A stretch of 64,000 bases of DNA from Acephala macrosclerotiorum (lineage: Eukaryota > Ascomycota > Leotiomycetes > Helotiales > Mollisiaceae): NCBI GenBank assembly GCA_014904845.1, contig MU119207.1, positions 124,001 through 188,000 of the forward strand, in the 5' to 3' direction. Both the position numbers and the translations under genes were made by a program. The notes beneath the pieces were generated by a model. The model had not been told where the DNA came from. It did not search any database and worked only from the letters and a program-made list of their open reading frames with translations. Below, in pieces: positions 36,374 through 48,558 of the stretch. Positions within the stretch are counted from its first letter, which is position 1; every line of letters begins with the position of its first letter.

Positions 36374-38426
36374 TTTGTCGACGCGATGAATGGTGTCGTG
36401 ACAAAGGTGACCAATCGGTCAATAGAAGTTCCACCTCCGGCCGAAGACCAACCGGTCAAAATGAGCTAAAAGAGACTAGCTCAGATCGCGTAAGCACGTG
36501 ATGCTATCCCCCTCGAGCTCCAGCCTCGAATGTCCCTCCATTCGACAAAGCAATGTCAGTAGTAGAAGGGCATATCATGTTCGTTAAGTTTTACAAAAAT
36601 CTGGTTCTACCTGGCACCAATACTAAAACAATTCGAAGGACATACTACGCAATAAGTGATGAGACACTCAAATGTCCTTGAACTTGACACTGACATTTCT
36701 GAGGCGAACATTGTTGCTTGATTCATATATTACATTGTGCCTGGCAGCAAGAGGCGGGCATTCGCTAATGGTACACGAAAGCTAACCTGCTCCTCCAATG
36801 TCTGTAGGGTCAAGCTAATATTTCGAGTGGGGAAGGGTTAAGATTTGTCAAGTCCCTGTACGGACTCTCGAATCCAGAGGCTCATTTCTTAAGTATTGGC
36901 AGTATTGAAGGACATCATAATCATAGATGTTTCTCCACCAATTCTTGAGCACTGACTTAGCCGTATCCGTCGCGATCAAGTTCGTTGAGACCCCTTTCCG
37001 TAAGGGAGAGCCATAGGACATTGACCATCCCATCCCGAGCAGCTCGCGTAATAGACAGCAGCACCTTTATCTTTCTGAATTGGTCAATACTCCAAGGTGC
37101 TTTCACCATCGTGAGTGCTGCTGGGCCTGTCAAAGGTCTGGTCCATCGTCTCGACCGTGATTGTGGATGTGGATGGTTGAAATGCGCGGGTTCGAGTGGC
37201 TGGTCGTTAAGTTTCAAATGATTTTCGAATAGAAGAGAGACTGCATAGCCTGTTGGTTGATTCTGGTTGGGCAGAGCAAAAGACAAGACATAGATATATA
37301 TTCACGCATTTACTTGACGTGACCTATGCTTGCTCTCTCCAATCTAGGCAACACATCTTGCAATTAAAGCCATCTAGGGAACGCTTTGCTTCGGATGAAC
37401 TGAGTCTGAATATTCTCTACGAAGCGTAGAAAAGTCAACGAGAAAGGAATAAGTAATCTTCTGAGAGGCCAGAGTTGCCAGTCCTGCTGACCTCCGATGG
37501 CACGAAGGATTGATGCTTCGCCGCTAATATCATGGACGGCGTACTTGGAAGCTTCATTTGATACATAGTAAACGAAGATGAAATAAGAAGCAATACATTT
37601 AGAGTAGATAGAACTCGCATGTATCATGCTAGTTGTGCGGCGGCCGGGGTACACGACGGCGTAGTCTTCTTTCCTTGGTGGGCAATAGGAAACTTCAGAG
37701 CTCTCGAATTGAGAGCAGAAATTCCAAGTCGCAAACTACGACATGTGTATCGTAGGGAGGCAACTTCAAGACACGTTGCAGAACACCAGAGTGAAGCCAA
37801 AGTAAGTTTCGATTTGAACGTGCAAGACTCACCTCCTAACAGATTTGCTGCTTGATATCTTCAATGCCCCTCCCTAGCAAGGACGATGATATCTCCAGTA
37901 TTACGACCTTTCGGACGATCTCTGAATTAGATATTGCTTTTGAAGGTACCTGCATCTCAAAGGGTCTTTCAGATCTCCTGATATCTGGTCCCTGCATTAG
38001 CATCGTGATCCCCAAATGTATCGCATGTGATAGGAGCACTTAGGGCTATCAGGTGCCAAAAATTGGTAGTCTAGACCTTCGGAACCCTTCTCAACCGGTT
38101 TGCTGGTCGATCAGAAAAGCATCCGGTAGTACAGAGTGTACGAGCCTCGGAGTAGAATCCTTTTTGCTTCACCGCAGTGCAGGCTAAATCCATAATCTTA
38201 TCGCATGACTGTGCTCAGCAGTTATAGCGCGGAGACTGAACCGAAAGCGTAAGCTGTGAACCTGCAACCCGGCCGGAGAAGTTGAAGCTCGGCATCTAGC
38301 ACCGACTCGATATTGGGAACGTCACCCACCTCATTTCTTCCAGGACAGGACAAACATTTGTTGACAACTACAACATTAAACGCCCGAACCGACAAGGATG
38401 CGAGGGCTATCGAAGATACCTACAAT
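36374..38426. other. Intergenic region, 2 kb
   Basis: It should contain the divergent promoters of DIM-5 and the sphingosine kinase. Minus-strand frames near 36848-37286 read as short protein-like pieces (APWSIDQFRKIKVLLS) but break frame and link to nothing. No gene is supported. Confidence 0.4.
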
Positions 38427-40137
38427 ATGATGACGACTATGGCCACTGATAATCCTTTTGTCGACCCTGCGACTTCGTTTGAGGAAGCGGGAAGGGGGAG
38501 TTCGGTCGCGATTGATGCTACCTTGGCAGTTGGCAGAAATGCCTCTCTGACCTTGGGAACAGACTCACTGATTGTACTTGGTAAATGTCTCTTCCATCCG
38601 CGGGATGGCCACAGCTAATAGTGATTCAGATGAGGCCTTCGAGAAGAGAGACAGGACAAATTGCTGTGGGCTTTGGCCTTCTGGTACATTATCCGATACT
38701 TCCGCATCTCGTTCACTTATACTTACAACAATTCTTCAGGAACCGCAAATACACGCGCAATACCTTTCTACAACGTGCTATGGACCGAGTTGAAGGATTC
38801 AGAGCTCACCATTCACTATGCATCGCCGGTATCGAAGAGCAGAGTGGCGGCCGCTACACTGAAATACCCGATCGAATACCAGATGGTAGAACTCGTTAAC
38901 AAATGGATTGTCAGGCTCTTGGAAAGAGCGTATGGCCAGTCACAAAAGAAGAAGAGGGCCAAGGTGCTCGTGAACCCGCATAGTGGCAAAGGAAGCGCCG
39001 AGAAATGGTACTACCGGGACGTGGAACCACTGCTGAAAGCAGCGCAATGTACCTTCGACATGGTGAAAACCAGACATAGCGGGGAGGCGGTGGGTATTTC
39101 CGAGCACTTAGACATTGAGGCATACGACATGGTTGCAGCGTGTTCTGGGGATGGATTAGCCCACGAAATCTTCAACGGTCTTGGAAAGAGACCGGATGCT
39201 AAGAAGGCTTTGTCCAAGATTGCAGTGGCACATATTCCGTGCGGAAGCGGGAATGCCATGAGCTGCAATTTGAGTGGGACAGGTAGTCCCAGTCTGGCTA
39301 CACTTGCTTCCATCAAAGGTCTTCCTACACCACTGGACTTGATCTCCATCACACAGGGCGAGACTCGGACACTCAGTTTCCTGTCACAATCCGTCGGAAT
39401 TGTGGCAGAGTCCGACTTGGCGACTGAGCATCTTCGATGGATGGGGCAGCAGAGATTCACGTATGGGTTCCTGATACGTCTGTTGAGGAAGACAGTGTAT
39501 CCATGCGATATCGCGATAAAGGTGGCTATTGAGGATAAGCCATCGATCAGAGAGCATTATAAAAAGGAGAAGACAAATTTCGAACCTGCGAGCGAACGAA
39601 GAGGATACAAGTATCTCCTCGACGATGATGCTTCAGCAACCAGCGGGAACGAGGAGGGGCTACCACCTTTGAGATATGGAACGGTCAACGACAAGTTGCC
39701 AGACGGGTGGGAGCTTGTTCCGTATGATAAGTTGGGCAACTTCTACTGTGGCAATGTTTGTTCTCCACTCTGATTATATTTGATAGGTACTAACTCTTCT
39801 CCAGATGGCATATATGGCAACGGATGCCAATTTCTTTGCAGCTGCGCTACCAAATGACGGATACATGGATCTTGTCTGCATAAACGGCGATATTAGCCGC
39901 CTTGCAGCTATGAACATGATGTTTGCCGTAGAAAACGGCAAATTCTTCGACGTACCCGGAGTCTGGTACCGAAAGATCCTCGGATACCGCATCATCCCTA
40001 AAGACCAAGACGATGGCTATATCAGTATAGATGGGGAACGAGTTCCCTTTGCACCTTTCCAAGCCGAGGTACATAAAGGTCTTGGCACAGTCCTTTCAAA
40101 AAGTGGTCATATGTATGAGGCGAAGGGGCCGGTCTGA
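38427..40137 (+). CDS. lcb4: Sphingoid long-chain-base kinase
   Basis: The enzyme phosphorylates sphingosine, dihydrosphingosine or phytosphingosine at C1, making a signalling lipid and feeding sphingolipid breakdown. Four exons were derived: 38427-38580, 38630-38683, 38740-39755 and 39805-40137. Phases close, giving 518 residues. Intron 3 has a weak GTTTGT donor. The diacylglycerol-kinase catalytic domain begins at KRAKVLVNPHSGKGSA (nucleotide site). It continues with ACSGDGLAHEIFNGL (catalytic SGDG), IPCGSGNAMSCNLSG, and QSVGIVAESDLATEHLRWMG (lipid site). The C-terminal exon holds ALPNDGYMDLV and GERVPFAPFQAEV. Residues TNCCGLWP before the domain match the Cys motif of fungal long-chain-base kinases. 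Confidence 0.92.
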
Positions 40138-40382
40138 TTATATTTCCTTGGATGTTAATGGATGGTGAGGGGGGGCGTTTTTTTTTATATCATACACAAG
40201 AGTTTCTCTTCCGACTTGCCACAAGATACCCACAGGTGGATGACTTGAGCTTTGGAGTTACCTTATATGTATAGCAAAGAGCAAAAGCATATCTGAAATA
40301 CCTGAACGCCTCGCTGTGCCAGAACTGTGACCATCTATCCTCAAACTGAGCAGGCTCTCAGAACATTACTTGCGCCGTGTAA

Positions 40383-41164
40383 TCAATCCTCAATCCCTGC
40401 CCATCCATCCTCATCTTCTTTCTCCTCTACTTCCGTCTTTTGATTCCCAGGTAACCTCTCATCCTCTAATGCCTCCTTCGCCTTCGTCCTAACAACCTTA
40501 TTCGGACTCCTCTTCGCTAAACCCCTCAACGGCCTAAGCAAACTCTCAACCAGCGCCTCACTCCCCTCTTCCAAAACCCCCGCCCGCTCCAACTCATCAA
40601 TATAAATATCAATAACATGAAACCTCAATCCATTCGGAACCCTCACATCCTCCACCTCACACGGAACCTCCTCCAACGTCGTTATAACCTCCCCCACTAC
40701 ACCCTCTTCCCATCCCTCATCTTTCATCACTAGAAACGTAGCTGCGAGATATCGTCTAACTACAAGTAAGAATTTCTCCATTCTTAGAACATCGATGTTT
40801 GTCCATTCCCTCTGCATCGTTTTCCAGAACGCATTTAAGAATGCAATTTTTTCGGGTATGGATGGTAAAACCTGGACGAGGTTTGCGAGTTCTTGCGCCA
40901 ACGCAGCTTGGGGTTTAGGACGATCTGACATCCAGAGGCAATAGAAGAGGCCTTTCCATAGTTTTAGGAGTTCGAGTTCGGGGAGGGAGCGCTTTGCGGA
41001 GAGGAATGTGCGTAGGGAGTGGAGGGCTGCGTCGCGGGTTGGTCTGTCTTTCGAGAAAGTTAGTTTGTGTCAGAGGAGATTAGGGTGAGCGGGGAATTGG
41101 GAGGGAAATTACCATTTGCAGCGAGCTGCTTGACGAAAGGCGTCTGTTGTATATCGGTTGCCAT
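40383..41164 (-). CDS. rrp1: Ribosomal RNA processing protein RRP1 (Nop52 family)
   Basis: RRP1 is a nucleolar factor for maturation of pre-60S rRNA. There are two minus-strand exons, 41164-41113 and 41047-40383, joined over a 65-nt GTAATT...AAG intron and giving 238 residues. The N-terminus reads TPFVKQLAANG and continues after the intron with RPTRDAALHSLRTFL. The signature KLWKGLFYCLWMSDRP leads into QALAQELANLV-like helices, and WKTMQREWTNIDVLRMEKFL follows. All match the Nop52 domain. The C-terminus is acidic and ends EDGWAGIED. The protein is shorter than metazoan Nop52, as usual for ascomycetes. Confidence 0.93.
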
Positions 41165-41770
41165 TGTGTGTTCAGGGTTTGGATAATTGTTTGTTCTGTC
41201 ACGTATGGCGGGGGTGTCGAGGGACTTTTTTTCGATGGAAATCATGTGGCTCGTGCGCAAGGCCGATATTCTATTGTAGCCTTGCATGGCAAGGCTGTCA
41301 GACCCTCACTCCAAACAATCATAGAGTTGGAAGGCGATGAAAGTGTTCCGAATTCTAATAGCATTCAGTTACTATGAATGTGATCGCTGCTTTCGTGCGA
41401 AAGGCCAAAAGTAGAGCGCCGCATTTTAATAACAAAAGAAAAAAGTCATCCCTCCACTGTCCCAGTCAGCTTGTCTGAAAGCCAAGCGCAGGTCTACATC
41501 TCCAAAGTCTTCCTCGTCTCTGGCTCATTGACCACATGCACATAAACCAAACCACCAATCATAGCCTTTTCGCATTTTCATGTGTATGCCAATCTACCTT
41601 CGCCAACAGTCGATATATTTATGCTTGGACATCCCCGCCAACTTTCTTTCCCCTTTTCTTACCCCTAAGAATGACTGTCAGCACTGAGCTCACTGCCAAG
41701 TAGATGGAACTTACTTTTTAGGCGCTCGGGTCTCGAGATCCTCGGGTTCTTTTTTCCACAGAACGTAATC
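41165..41770. other. Intergenic region
   Basis: It includes the RRP1 promoter. No gene is supported. A pyrimidine-rich block (cccttttcttacccc) lies near 41650. Confidence 0.45.
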
Positions 41771-43253
41771 TTACCGTTCGCTAAACCAGCCAAACCACTT
41801 GGTCATTCTCTTTCCCATATAGTGTAACATTGTATGGTCTATCTTCGAGCCAGGATGCGGTTCATTGAAGATGGCCTTGCCAGCAGGCGCTCCATCCTTC
41901 ACATTGCTCTTTTCAAACGACACGGCGGACCCTCCACAGTTTCTGGCTGAGAAACCCATGCCTGACATTGTATGCACGAACAGATTCCATTCAATGCCTT
42001 TGTTAGACTTCATGGCACTGCCCGTAAACATTAGGTTCAGCATTTGATCAGCCTGCTTTGTGACTGGGGTCTTGAGAGTCTCGAAAAATCCAGGATTGTC
42101 CACCAAGACGACAAGCCATTCTTCATCTCTCCTATTTTGCGCTTCTCCGGTGTACGCCAAGGGTTGTTGTTGTCCGCTTGAACCAAATCAATAGGCCCCT
42201 TGCTGAGATTTCGCGGGATGAGATCTAACGTAGTAGCGATGTCATTTAGAGTGTGGATCGATCCCTCGAGTTATTTTTGTCAAGTCTGTTTCAGTCCAGT
42301 CCAGAAAGCTTCAAGACTTTTGCGGCTGGGTTGGCATTGACAGGTCCAGGTAGCGTTCTCCGGTCCACTTGGCAAAGGAGCTTCACGCTGGAAGTCTTTG
42401 GAAAGTGCTCCAAACTTATTAAGATGATCATCGGAGGCCTAATTTGGGTTCTTTGGTTCACTCGGCGAAGGAGCTTCATGCTCAAAGTCTTTGAGAAGTG
42501 CTTCTCCTAATTGTTAAGGTCATCATTAGTCATCTGGTTTGTGAGAGACACGCGGGAAAATATGTTTGCCTTTTGATCTCCTAATATCTTTAGCATCGCT
42601 GACTTTCCTCTGGGGTCTGTGTAAACGAAGAGAGGCCAGAATCTCATGACAAGCAGCCAAGTCGGACAATTTCTGGTACAAGACTTCGTCTATCCGAGCC
42701 TTCTTTTCAAGGGTATTGCCAGCCAGAAGCTTCTCAAGGAAAGTGAAAAAGACCGCAGGATCGTATGGCCAGAATATTCAGTCCGATTGTGCAACAAGGC
42801 AAAAAGAACGGCGGCGTTCGTGTTAAGCGCGTCTAGACTTAGCCAGTTCAACAGGAGCTGGCATCTGTGAGCCGCGGACCGGCCTGGCATAAAGCAACGC
42901 TCGTAAATATCTCAATGGGGTCTGGAGATTTCCGGTACGACTTCCTGCAGCAATGCTAGGCGGGTTTCCCGACTCGTATTCTCCCACCTCCTTAGGACAA
43001 TATCTCCGTGTGAAAGAAGTAGCTTCGTCAAATAGTGCCTGTCTGCCTCCGCGCTTCGAACGTAGTCGGAGGCGATGTCCTCTGCTTTAATGTCAGAAAA
43101 GTTTCCACGATACTTGGGAGATTCGTAGAAGCTATCCATGCATACTTCGCAATCGTGTGGAGGCATATATACGGAGTTTTGTGCATCCGATATGTCGGCA
43201 GCATCTGCCGGACAAATGGGTGGGGAAGGGTCGGTTTGAATGAGGCCAGGCAT
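41771..43253 (-). pseudogene. Decayed fungal multidomain protein with HicA-like C-terminus
   Basis: Pieces of one protein appear in order on the minus strand. The N-terminal piece (43253-42912) holds PHDCEVCMDSFYESPKYRG and SAEADRHYLTKLLLSHGD. A short piece near 42880-42760 has LLLNWLSLDALNTN and FALLHNRTEYSG. A middle part (42510-42200) is interrupted by several stops and contains SIHTLNDIATTLDLIP. The intact C-terminal piece (42160-41771) has GIEWNLFVHTMSGMGFSARN, GGSAVSFE, and MGKRMTKWFGW. From memory these belong to a widespread uncharacterised family in Pezizomycotina. The spacing GF...GGSAV.F...PHP...ID resembles the dsRBD-like HicA/YcfA fold, but the histidine of the bacterial GSH motif is absent. 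Stops and frame changes in the middle support decay. Confidence 0.6.
42373..42530. repeat. 93-bp imperfect tandem duplication within the decayed gene
   Basis: aaggagcttca recurs at 42375 and 42468, with similar sequence around both. The period of 93 bases equals 31 codons. On the minus strand both copies read as a related peptide (LLKDFEHEAPSPSEP and LSKDFQREAPLPSGP), so it arose as an in-frame protein repeat before decay. Confidence 0.7.
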
Positions 43254-43826
43254 TGTCTTTGATCTGCGAATGTATGAGATCGTGGGAAGAATCTTGGGCG
43301 AGGTTCAGTCTGGTGAGGCTCTGGTTCGCGGAAAGTAAAAATGGTCCAGTGCAAGAATGGTCTTGGTGGAAGATATTTCTGCTGTTTGTTGTCGTCTGCT
43401 GCTTTGTCAACTCGCCCTGCGTAAATCCTTTCTAATGGTTCTTTCGAGAGCCATGTCTTCCTTCTTGATTCTTGAAGTAGACACCATTTTTGGGAGTCGC
43501 ATCTCTACAAAGAACATCACCGCAAGAGCTTTGTTTAGCTCAGTGGTAGACATAGGAAGTCCCCTGAGATGTAAAGTATTTCATGCCATTCCCTCTGTGG
43601 ATCTAGATAACTCCATTTTGCTTTTCTGCGCCATTCACGATGACCCAGTATAAAGCGTGGCTACTCGCACAACTTATACTATATCAGACGCCCATTGGTC
43701 AGATCTGCTTCCACCCCAGCACATCTCCGCTTCCGTTCTATTTATTAGGAAGTACGCCTGCCCGAGAAGCTCCAAGTGGAGTCTGCAAAGTTGGATGCCC
43801 GTCTCTCATTATGGCTTTGAAGACAT
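43254..43826. other. Intergenic region
   Basis: No supported gene. A tRNA-like A-box phrase near 43530 was examined and rejected. Confidence 0.45.
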
Positions 43827-46800
43827 TCAGGCAGCCTCTCCAACCTTGTTCAAGCCTTTTAATGACCCGAGACTGAGTGCTAATCCTTGCGATCTGCTGC
43901 GGATTCGGACGAAGCCGGTCACTGGTCCGTCCTCGCCCTCCTTCTCAATACTGAGATTTGCAAGTGCGTCCTCACCTAAACCACATTAATATATTTAGCG
44001 GATAGCGGCAAATCACAACTTACCAAAGACACTCCGTGCATATAAGTTTGCACTCAAGAACTGACAATCACCCTTCATTGAAGCTTCAGGGGTCAAGCAG
44101 CTCATGTTCGTGCAGGCCATTAATTGCGTCAGGAAGTCCCGTAATGACTTAGCTTTCGAATTGATGTTGACCTTGTTCTCCCATTCAAACTCAGTCCACA
44201 TTGTTCGGAATTGAGTTTCCGTGCATACTGCGGGCTGAATGTAGTCCATAATGTCCACGTGAACATCGTTCAGGATGACCACATTGTTCTCGGTAGAGCT
44301 AGCACCGTCATACACAACGTTACCGAAGATAACTCCAGTGTCTGTCGACGACACCTTGATCGTGGATTGGACGTTTTGGAAGTCGTGGGGTCCAAGGTTT
44401 TGAGTGGTCGGTCGCTCCACAACTTTGAGATCTCCTAATGTTGCGAACTCCACTGACAGGTTCTGAAGAGTCTCAGTTGTCTGGTTGACCAACAGAACAT
44501 CGAGCACAATATCAAATTGGTGGACTTTGACATATGCTTCTGCGTATACGGGATCCGAGAAACCGGTGAGCTGAACGACTCTACTTAGCTTAGATGAGAG
44601 ATCTTCAACAGTCGAGTCACCGCCAGTTGCCTTTTCAAGATCAAGCTCGATCTCGTCGGTTCCGTCACCTGCATTCTTCTTTGCGAGTTGTCTGATGGCG
44701 ACGACGTCGTCAACTTGAACAGCGGTCTTGGCTTTCTCGACAGCTTCCTTTGCTGCCCTCTTCTTCTCCTCGACTTGGACCATGGCACGGAATGCTTTTC
44801 TTGTATCGTCCAAGAAGACGGTCTCAAGGTCCTTATTCTGTGCGAATTCTGCAAGAGATCTTACACAGGACATAATTCTGTCCACGGAGTCTTCGTCAAT
44901 GGGAGCTTTGACGAAATGTGATTGACCGACGCGGATAATCGAGATCATGATTAGCATTGCTTCAGCCCGCAGAGCATTCGTGCGAGCTTTATCTGGGGAT
45001 ATTTCTGAGTGACGCATGACAAGCTTAGTGAGAGTGGAGGAGAGCACGGATGCCAAATAGTAATCGCCATCGAGGATGAGTTGTCGCAGGGGTGGTTTTT
45101 GAGCTGCCTTCACAGCTTCTAGCTTTGCTGCAACGGCAGACTGGCTGGTCAAAGCACTCTCGGTTGCGTAAGTACCATCAGCAAGAACTCTTCTCGAGCC
45201 AGTAGGTGCTGATTTCGAGTGTCCATTAACTTGCTCTGCCTCCTTTGGTGGCTCTTGGCCATCTGTTGCTTCATCCAAGAGACGTTGCTCTGATGCTAAG
45301 ATTGGAATCTCGCCTAAGCTGGCTCGTATCCGTTTCCATGCATCTCTGATGTCGTTGGCTTCAAGCGAGTACTCTCCCACAATCCACAGTGCTCCTCGAT
45401 AAACCTTTCCAGCTCGAACCTCGCTCAAGGTAGAGACAAGACGTTCGACAATGGATGGGCGAAGTTTTGGAAACTTCTCAACAACTTCCTTGACAAACGA
45501 GATAACATCGACTGCCGACGTATTGTTAAAGTCCGCAATGAAGTCCATCAGAAGGTCGACAACGCTAGCAGCTACTTCCGAGAATTTGATAGCGCATTGA
45601 TGTATCGCGTGAATGAGCAGTTGTCGGTACTCGTTGTTCTTCTCGTATTCTTGATCGACGGTTTTCGAGAGTTCCTTCTTCAAGAGCAGGACGACTTCTT
45701 CCACGTTCTTGCTGGAGACCATTTCCATAGCAATTTCCAAAGCCTTTTTCCGAACATCGATATCAGGGCTCGACAAGACTCGAAGAATCTCCATGATCAG
45801 GTCGTCCAGCACACCCTCATTCTTCTGTCTTAAGACATCCACACGATCAAGCACAATCAACTTAACATTATTGTCTGCTTCCTTGATGCTGAGCTCAATG
45901 AACTTGGCAGCAGCCGCCTTGACAGCGACGGGATTGTTGGTCAAGGCAGTCAAAGATGAAGCAGCTTCGTACACCACGGTTGTGGCTCCGGCTTCGAGAA
46001 GATCAAAGATCAGGCGAAGATAGCGAGCCTGAATAGTCAGTAAATGACAGCAAGAAGGTAATTTAAAGTACATACCTTGTTCTGTGAGTTCTGAATAGCA
46101 TCCTTGCGAATGAACTCCAATTCAACCAATTGTAAGAGCTCATCTGCATTTGGGATGCCATCAAACACGCTGCTTAAATATGTCAAGGCCTTGTCGTGGC
46201 TGATGCTAACCAAAGCTGCAAATGCGTTTCTCTTGCAGGTGTGATCACTCTCAGTTTCCAAAAACGTGGCAATGAGCTCGGGGGCGTCGGGGATCAGACT
46301 CTCTGAATGTTGGAAGATGGATGCAACTGCAAACACAGCATTTTTTCGTACGTAGGCATGACGGTGCTCTAGGCAAGAGCGTGCCGAGGATAGGAGGGGC
46401 TCGATGAGTTCCGCCTCTCGAAGCTTGCATAAGAATCGCAATGTGTTCCCCCGGATATATTCGTTCGGGTGCTGAAGATCATTTCGAATGCCATTGCTAG
46501 AAAAAATTAGCATTGTGCTGTCTGTTACCGCTGAACATTCTCACCACACAAGAATCATCTCTTGCTTCAGTTTACCGCTGGCGTCGAGCTTAGGGCATAT
46601 TTCGTAGTAGAAATACAGCAGTTTCTTCAATGCTTTATGCTTCGAAGGCATAACGAAACGGATGATATGCATGAGCAGTTGCGGCATAGGATCTCCATTC
46701 AACATTACTGTGAGAATGCGCTTCATGGTTTCCACCTTGCTCTCATCGGTTCCCTTTTCCAACTGCGTCCGCAGCTCCGACATTGTAGGTACATCCGCAG

Positions 46801-46849
46801 CATTGTCCTGGTGCACCAAGCTGTACGAACTCTCCAAGAAGGAAGCCAT
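43827..46849 (-). CDS. sec26: Coatomer beta subunit (beta-COP, SEC26)
   Basis: Beta-COP is a structural subunit of the COPI coat for Golgi-to-ER transport. Four minus-strand exons were derived: 46849-46545, 46496-46076, 46028-44024 and 43975-43827, giving 959 residues (yeast 973). The N-terminal adaptin-like HEAT solenoid is recognisable by [21 protein letters not shown] across intron 1 and [21 protein letters not shown]. The central region has [21 protein letters not shown]. The C-terminal appendage includes [18 protein letters not shown] and a VARSVFG-like end (LYARSVFG). The last exon adds [17 protein letters not shown] and [17 protein letters not shown] and ends KVGEAA. The last exon is needed: the frame would otherwise stop two codons after the exon-3 border. 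Confidence 0.96.
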
Positions 46850-47253
46850 ATTGGCTAGAATGGTGGTGTGAACTGCAGCACAGTGCGCCGAGTGTTCGTC
46901 TTGCTAAAGAGTGGCCTCAGGGATATTTCGAAATTCGCAGTAGCTGTTGTGCGTTGAGAGTATGTGGCCGAGGGATTTCGAATGGAGATAAGGGGCAAAG
47001 GGTGAAGGTGTGAACAGCTTTCAGTCTTCTTTTCGCACAAAGAGGAAAACGCAGGGCAGGGTTGCGCATTAGAGGTTCATGATCGTAATCCACAATGTGG
47101 TAGCTTCAACCCACGCTGTTCAATTCGATCCGGTTAGCGTTTAACGCCTGGATTCGCAGGCAACCACCCCACCACGATTAGCAAAACGCGACTCCAAGAG
47201 CTTCAGCCTTCCTCGAGAGACTGCTTGGACGTGCGCCTGCATCCAGAATCAAA
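46850..47253. promoter_or_regulatory. Bidirectional promoter region of beta-COP and MAGOH
   Basis: Two start codons 404 bp apart face away from each other, so both promoters must lie here. No motif is assigned with confidence. Confidence 0.5.
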
Positions 47254-47982
47254 ATGCCGGACTCCAACGAGCCATTCTACATTCGATACTAGTAAGACCT
47301 CTTCTTTTACACGCAAAGCAACTGCTAATGTTCCTCCCAGCTCAGGACACTCGGGTCGATTCGGTCATGAATTTCTTGGTCAGTCCCCAAACACAGACGA
47401 GTCCTCGGCGTATGCTTATATCTTGATAGAATTCGATATTCGAGTGCTAGGGGAGGGAAAGGGTGCTACAGCTCGCTATGCCAACAATTCGAACTACCGC
47501 AACGACTCTTTGATCCGCAAAGAGAGTCCGTCAACACCCTTCCTCGACCTCTTGGAACTAAACTGACATGGGCCTTTTTACAGTGTGTGTCAGCTCCCTT
47601 TTGGTGGACGAGATTAAGCGCATCATCAAGACGAGCGAGATCATGAAGTATGTTGGTTCCAATTGAAGGCCATACTCCAGTGCTCATAAACAACAGGGAA
47701 GACGACGGTAAATGGCCAAAGAAGAACAAGGATGGACGCCAGGAGTTGGAGATTAAGCTTGGTAGCGAACACATCTCATTTGAGGTAGGAGACTACACGG
47801 TTACTGTTGTACTGTCCTAGAGCTGTTCTAACATTTTCCAGACCGCCAAGATCGGTTCCCTGGTTGACGTTACCGAATCTCAAGACCCAGAAGGCCTTCG
47901 TGTCTTTTACTATCTTGTCCAAGATTTGAAAGCACTGGTCTTCTCTTTGATAGCTTTACATTTCAAAATCAAGCCTATCTGA
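47254..47982 (+). CDS. mago: Exon-junction-complex protein MAGOH (mago nashi)
   Basis: MAGOH pairs with Y14 and binds eIF4A3 on spliced mRNA. Six exons were derived: 47254-47291, 47341-47378, 47430-47525, 47584-47647, 47697-47784 and 47842-47982. They give 154 residues, the family size. All five introns are about 45-58 nt and phases close. Intron 3 uses a weak GTCCGT donor. Conserved segments are [72 protein letters not shown], and the ending [20 protein letters not shown]. Five introns in a 465-nt coding sequence is dense for this window. Confidence 0.95.
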
Positions 47983-48558
47983 AGGGAAAATATTGGAGAT
48001 GCCTGGCATTGACGGAGTATGGAGTTACATTTTGGCATTAAAAGGAAATACCACAAGTATTAAGAGGCTAGCGAGTCAGCTTCCGTCGACATGGTTTTGT
48101 CAAAATCTGAATTCCCTGACGACTTGGCTTGGGGTGGACATGTCGTGACACTCGGAGAAACTTTTTCATCTGGATTGCCGCCATGATGACGCAATGCTGG
48201 CAGATGAGCTATGGATAACAGAAGAAATGTAACAACCACATCCAAATTTTGCTTTTATGCATCTATCCGTGAATGCCCCTCGAATTTGTTGTGCTTTTGC
48301 CAGCCATTTCTTAGTTCACGCGACTGCGGGGCGACTGGGGAAGATTTTGACATGGGTGTGGCTTCGCTAGTGCGCTTCCAGAATAAGACCAATGGAGGAG
48401 GCTTTGCCATATCGCCGCTCTCTCTATCATCTGCCAAAATGTATCGCGCAACAACATCTATTTAATTCGCCGATACAGGTCTTTCTCCGTTGCTTCTTTC
48501 TCTTGTACCATTAGAATTACCTCCCCTCCTTGTGCCTCGCAGGCGCGGACACGACCAG
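47983..48558. other. Intergenic region
   Basis: No supported gene. It should contain the promoter of the GID4-like gene. Confidence 0.45.

Noticed and set aside
43525..43560. tRNA-like A-box phrase (tttagctcagtggtagac)
   Set aside because: No matching B-box or acceptor-stem pairing follows within 60 bases, so a tRNA gene is not supported.
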